NCBI GenBank assembly: GCA_022559845.1
Contig: CM040121.1
Location: forward strand, 341,594,243 to 341,658,242
Source: Amorphophallus konjac
Lineage: Eukaryota; Streptophyta; Magnoliopsida; Alismatales; Araceae
Direction of reading: 5' to 3'
Length of the DNA: 64,000 bases
Shown here: in pieces, positions 58,001 through 64,000 of the stretch
Numbering within the stretch: position 1 is the stretch's first letter
Layout of the letters: the number at the start of each line of letters is the position of its first letter
The notes under the pieces: model-generated
Told to the model about the DNA's origin: nothing
Databases searched by the model: none
Seen by the model: the letters and a program-made list of their open reading frames with translations, nothing else
Made by a program: the position numbers and the translations under genes

Positions 58001-61000
58001 TGTCTAAAATCTGAAATACTGGTCAGATGGCCGTGCCGAGCATTCCAACACGGCCTGGGAGATGAAATTGACTTTTCAGAACTGACGGAATCCAAATCGG
58101 ATGCCCGGTTTGAGGTCGGCGCTCAAAAGTTCATTTTCTAAATACACTTAGTTTAAATGAACTGCCAAGTCGGGTCCGGGGGTATTAAATCTGAAATACC
58201 GGTCGGATTGTCATGCCAATCATTCCAACACAACCTGAGAGATGAAATTTACTTGTCAGAACTGACGGAATCCAAATCGGATGCTCGGTTTGAGCTCGGC
58301 GCTCAAAAGTTCATTTTCTAAATACACTTAGTTTAAGTGAACTGCCAAGTCGGGTCCGGGGGTCTAAAATCTGAAATACCGATCGGATCGCCGTGCCGAT
58401 CATTCCAACACAACCTGGGAGATGAAAGTGACTTGTCAGAACAGACGAAATCCAAATCGTATGCCCAGCTTGAGCTCGGCACTCAAAAGTGCATTTTCTA
58501 AATACACTTAGTTTAAGTGAACTACCAAGTCGGGTCCGGGGGTCTAAAATATGAAATACTGGTCGGATGGCCATGCCGGTCATTCCAACATGACTTGGGA
58601 GATGAAAGTGACTTATTAGAACTGACGGAATCCAAATCGGATGCCCGGTTTGAGCTCGGCGCTCAAAAGTTCATTTTCTAAATACACTTAGTTTAAATGA
58701 ACTGCCAAGTCGGGTCCAGGGGTATTAAATCTGAAATACCGGTCGGATCGCCATGCCGATCATTCCAACACAACCTGGGAGATGAAAGTTACTTGTTAGA
58801 ACTGACGGAATCCAAATCGGATGCCCGGTTTGAGCTCGGCGCTCAAAAGTTCATTTTCTAAATACACTTAGTTTAACTGAACTGCCAAGTCGGGTCCGGG
58901 GGTCTAAAATCTGAAATACCGGTCAGATCGCCGTGCCGATCATTCCAACACAACGTGCGAGATGAAAGTGACTTGTCAGAACTGACGAAATCCAAATCGG
59001 ATGCCCAGCTTGAGCTCGGGGCTCAGAAGTTCATTTTCTAAATACACTTAGTTTAAGTGAACTGCCAAGTCGGGTCCGGGGGTCTAAAATCTGAAATACT
59101 AGTCGGATGGCCATGCCGGTCATTCCAACATGACCTGGGAGATGAAAGTGACTTGTCAGAACTGACGAAATCCAAATCGGATGCCCAGCTTGAGCTCGGC
59201 GCTCAAAAGTTCATTTTCTAAATACACTTAGTTTTAGTGAACTGCCAAGTCGGGTCCGGGGGTCTAAAATCTGTAATACCAGTCGGATCGCCATGTCGAT
59301 CACTCCAACACAACGTGGGAGATGAAAGTGACTTGTCAGAACTGACGAAATCCAAATTGGATGCCTGGTTTGAGCTCGGCGCTCAAAAGTTCATTTCCTA
59401 AATACACTTAGTTTAAGTGAACTGCCAAGTCGGGTCCGGGGGTCTAAAATCTGAAATACCAGACAGATGGCCATGCCGATCATTCCAACATGACCTGGGA
59501 GATGAAAGTGACTTGTTAGAACTGACGAAATCCAAATCGGATGCCCAGCTTGAGCTCGGCGCTCAAAAGTTCATTTTCTAAATACACTTAGTTTAAGTGA
59601 ACTGCCAAGTCGGGTCCGAAAGTATTAAATCTGAAATACTGGTCGAATCGCCATGCCGGTCATTCCAACATGACCTGAGAGATGAAAGTGACTTGTCAGA
59701 ACTGACGAAATCTAAATCGGATGCCCAGCTTGAGCTCGGCGCTCAAAAGTTCATTTTCTAAATACACTTAGTTTAAGTGAAATGCCAAGTCTGGTCCGGG
59801 GGTCTAAAATCTGAAATACCGGTCGGATGGCTGTGCTGGTCATTCCAACATGACCTGGGAGATGAAATTGACTTGTCAGAACTGATGGAATCTAAATCGG
59901 ATGCCCGGTTTGAGCTCGGCACTCAAAAGTTTATTTTCTAAATACACTTAGTTTAAGTGAACTGCCAAGTTGGGTCCGGGGGTATAAAATCTGAAATACC
60001 AGTCGGATGGCCATGCCGATCATTCCAACATGACATGGGAGATGAAAGTGACTTGTCAGAACTGACGGAATCCAAATCGGATGCCCGGTTTGAGCTCGGC
60101 GCTCAAAAGTTCATTTTTTACATACACTTAGTTTAAGTGATCTGCCAAGTCAGGTCCGGGTGTCTAAAATCAGAAATGTTGGTCAGATGGCAGTGCCGAT
60201 CATTCCAACACGACCTGGGAGATGAAAGTGACTTGTCAGAACTGACGGAATCCAAATCGGATGCCCGGTTTGAGCTCAGCGCTCAAAAGTTCATTTTCTA
60301 AATACACTTAGTTTAAATGAACTGCCAAGTCGGGTCCGGGGGTATTAAATCTAAAATACCAGTCGGATAGCCATGCCGATGATTCCAACACGACCTGGGA
60401 GATGAAAGTTACTTGTCAGAACTGACGGAATCCAAATCGGATGCCCGGTTTGAGTTCGGCGCTCAAAAGTTTATTTTTTAAATACACTTAGTTTAAGTGA
60501 ACTGCCAAGTCGGGTCCGGGGGTCTAAAATCTGAAATACCTGTCGGATCTCCGTGCCGATCATTCCAACACAACCTAGGAGATGAAAGTGACTTGTTAGA
60601 ACTTACGAAATCCAAATCGGATGCCCAGCTTGAGCTCGGCGCTCAAAAGTGCATTTTCTAAATACACTCAGTTTAAGTGAACTACCAAGTCGGGTACGGG
60701 GGTCTAAAATCTGAAATACTGGTCAGATGGCCCTGCCGGTCATTCCAACATGACCTGGGAGATGAAAGTGACTTATCAAAATTGACGGAATCCAAATCGG
60801 ATGCCCGGTTTGAGCTCGGCGCTCAAAAGTTTATTTTCTAAATACACTTAGTTTAACTGAACTGCCAAGTCGGGTCCGGGGGTCGAAAATCTGAAATACC
60901 AATTGGATGGCCATGCCGATCATTCCAACACGACCTGGGAGATGAAAGTGACTTGTTAGAACTGACGGAATCCAAATTGGATGCCCGGTTTGAGCTCGGC

Positions 61001-64000
61001 GCTCAAAAGTTCATTTTCTAAATACACTTAGTTTAGGTGAACTGCCAAGTCGGGTCCGGGTGTCTAAAATCTGAAATACTGGTCGGATGGCCGTGCCGAG
61101 CATTCCAACACGACCTGGGAGATGAAAGTGACTTGTCAGAACTGACGGAATCCTAATCGGATGCCCGGTTTAAGCTCGGCGCTCAAAAGTTCATTTTCTA
61201 AATACACTTAGTTTAAGTGAACTGCCAAGTCGGGTCCGGGTGTCTAAAATCTGAAATACTGGTCAGATGGCCATGCCGGTCATTCCAACATGACCTGGAA
61301 GATGAAAGTGACTTGTCAGAACTGACGAAATCTAAATCGGATGCCCGTCTTGAGCTCGGCGCTCAAAAGTTCATTTTCTAAATTCACTTAGTTTAAGTGA
61401 ACTGCCAAGTCTGGTCCGAGGGTCTCTAAAATCTGAAATACTAGTCGGATGGCTGTGTTGGTCATTCCAACATGACCTGGGAGATGAAAGTGACTTGTCA
61501 GAACTGACGGAATCTAAATCGGATGCCCGGTTTGGGCTCGGCACTCAAAAGTTCATTTTCTAAATACACTTAGTTTAAATGAACTGCCAAGTCGGGTCCG
61601 AGGGTCTAAATCTGAAATACCAGTCGGATGGCCATGCCGATCATTCCAACACGACATGGGAGATGAAAGTGACTTGTCAGAACTGACGGAATCCAAATCG
61701 GATGCACGGTTTGAGCTCGGCGCTAAAAAGTTCATTTTTTAAATACACTTAGTTTAAGTGATCTGCCAATTCAGGTACGGGTGTCTAAAATAAGAAATAC
61801 TGGTCGGATGGCAGTGCCGATCATTCCAACACGACCTGGGAGATGAAAGTGACTTGTCAGAACAGACGGAATACAAATCGGATGCCCGGTTTGAGCTCAG
61901 CGCTCAAAAGTTCATTTTCTAAATACACTTAGTTTAAATGAACTGCCAAGTCGGGTCCGGGGGTATTAAATCTGAAATACCAGTCGGATCGCCATGCCGA
62001 TGATTCCAACACAACCTGGGAGATGAAAGTGACTTATCAGAACTTACGAAATCCAAATCGGATGCCCAGCTTGAGCTCGGCGCTCAAAAGTGCATTTTCT
62101 AAATACACTTAGTTTAAGTGAACTGCCAAGTCGGGTCCGGGGGTCTAAAATCTGAAATACCTATCGGATCGCCGTGCCCATCATTCCAACACAACCTGGG
62201 AGATGAAAGTGACTTGTCAGTACTTACGAAATCCAAATCGGATGCCCAGCTTGAGCTCGGCGCTCAAAAATGCATTTTCTAAATACACTCAGTTTAAGTA
62301 AACTACCAAGTCGGGTCCGGCGGTCTAAAATCTGAAATACTAGTCGGATGGCCCTGCCGGTCATTCCAACATGACCTGGGAGATGAAAGTGACTTATCAA
62401 AACTGACGGAATCCAAATCGGATGCCCGGTTTGAGCTCGGCGCTCAAAAGTTTATTATCTAAATACACTTAGTTTAAGTGAACTGCCAAGTCGGGTCCGG
62501 GGGTCTAAAATCTGAAATACCAGTCGGATGGCTGTGCCGAACATTCCAACACGACCTGGGAGATGAAAGTGACTTGTCAGAACTGACGGAATCTAAATCG
62601 GATGCCCGGTTTGAGCTCGGCGCTCAAAAGTTCATTTTCTAAATACACTTAGTTTAGGTGAACTGCCAAGTCGGGTCCGGGTGTGTAAAATCTGAAATAC
62701 TGGTCGGATGGCCATGCCGAGCATTCCAACACGACCTGGGAGATGAATGTGACTTGTCAGAACAGACGGAATCCAAATCGGATGCCCGGTTTGAGCTCGG
62801 CGCTCAAAAGTTCATTTTATAAATACACTTAGTTTAAGTGAACTGCCAAGTCAGGTCCGGGAGTCTAAAATATGAAATATCAGTCGGATGGCCGTGCTGA
62901 TCATTCCAACACGACCTGGGAGGTGAAAGTGACCTGTCAGAACTGACGGAATCCAAATCGGATGCCCGGTTTGAGCTCGGCGCTCAAAAGTTCATTTTCT
63001 AAATACACTTAGTTTAAATGAACTGCCAAGTCGGGTCCGGGGGTATTAAATCTGAAATACCGATCGGATGGCCATGTTGATCATTCCAACACGACCTGGG
63101 AGATGAGAGTTACTTGTCAGAACTGACGGAATCCAAATCGGATGCCCGGTTTGAGCTCGGCGCTCAAAAGCTCATTTTCTAAATACACTTAGTTTAAGTG
63201 AACTGCCAAGTCGGGTCCGGGGGTCTAAAATCTGAAATACCAGTCGGATCGTCATGCCGATCCTTTCAACACAACTTGGGAGATGAAAGTTACTTGTCTG
63301 ACTGACAGAATCTAAATCGGATGCCCAGCTTGAGCTCGGCGCTCAAAAGTTCATTTTCTAAATACACTTAGTTTAAGTGAACTGCCAAGTCAGGTCCGGG
63401 GGTCTAAAATCTGAAATACTGGTCGGATGGCCGTGCTAATCATTCCAACACGACTTGGGAGATGAAAGTGACCTGTCAGAACTGACGGAATCCGAATCGG
63501 ATTCCCGGTTTGAGCTCGGCGCTCAAAAGTTCATTTTCTAAATACACTTAGTTTAAATGAACTGCCAAGTCGGGTCCGGGGGTATTAAATCTGAAATACC
63601 GATCAGATCGCCATGCCGATCATTCCAACACGATCTGGGAGATGAAAGTTACTTGTCAGAACTGACGGAATCCAAATCGGATGACCGGTTTGAGCTCGGC
63701 GCTCAAAAGTTCATCATCTAAATACACTTCGTTTAAGTGAACTGCCAAGTCGGGTCCGGGGGTCTAAAATCCGAAATACCGGTCGGATCGCCACGCCGAT
63801 CATTCCAACACAACTTAGGAGATGAAAGTGACTTGTCAGAACAGACGAAATCCAAATCGGATGCCCAGCTTGAGCTCGGTGCTCAAAAGTTCATTTTCTA
63901 AATACACTTAGTTTAAGTGAACTGCCAAGTCTGGTCCGGGGGTCTAAAATCTGAAATACTAGTCGGATGGCCATGCTGGTCATTCCAACATGACCTGGGA
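55003..64000. repeat. 180-bp satellite array, block 6
   Basis: About 50 monomers run to the window end. A-B-C-D tetrads lie at about 57441-58160, 60501-61220 and 62122-62841, spaced 3060 and 1621 bp (17 and 9 monomers). The variant sequence of 56040-56940 repeats at 63060-63960 with an offset of 7020-7021 bp and continues past the window. Open frames of 60-90 codons on the minus strand are repeat read-through. Confidence 0.97.

Overview
The window looks like nuclear DNA of a flowering plant from a satellite-rich, probably centromeric or pericentromeric region. About 60 percent (roughly 38.7 kb in six blocks) is one tandem satellite with a monomer of almost exactly 180 bp, some 215 copies. The rest is five retroelements inserted into that array, and the satellite resumes in register after each one. 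No host protein gene, tRNA or rRNA is visible. Plant origin rests on an initiator-tRNA-Met primer binding site of the usual plant copia type, a LINE whose ORF1 has a DUF4283-like domain and whose ORF2 ends in a plant-type RNase H, and LTRs of 2.6-3.2 kb. The species cannot be named from the sequence.

Layout: satellite 1-3796; solo copia-type LTR 3797-6679 (target duplication GGATC); satellite 6680-14788; complete but non-autonomous copia-type element 14789-24764 (CCGAT) with 2.7 kb LTRs, a gag carrying one stop, and no pol; satellite 24765-38346; minus-strand L1-type LINE 38347-44871 with a 17-bp target duplication; satellite 44872-47506; minus-strand solo Ty3/gypsy-type LTR 47507-50143 (AAAGT); satellite 50144-51762; solo copia-type LTR 51763-55002 (AGATG); satellite 55003-64000. 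All five insertions have matching target duplications, so their borders are exact.

The satellite is not random: four monomer variants (A-B-C-D) recur in the same order at least eleven times, and one 2.9 kb stretch is duplicated in direct tandem but out of monomer register, leaving a scar at 30417/30418.

The most unusual signal lies in the LTRs. Downstream of the TATA box, in the predicted R/U5 RNA leader, each of the three copia-type LTR families carries a run of short perfect or near-perfect stem-loops (about 12, 7 and 19). Their arms differ between copies while still pairing, and each run ends in the same two abutting hairpins followed by TAAAAA. The unrelated gypsy-type LTR carries its own 33-bp tandem repeat whose units are palindromic. 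The changes keep pairing rather than sequence, which points to selection on RNA (or cruciform) structure. I know of no description of it, but I could not search the literature.
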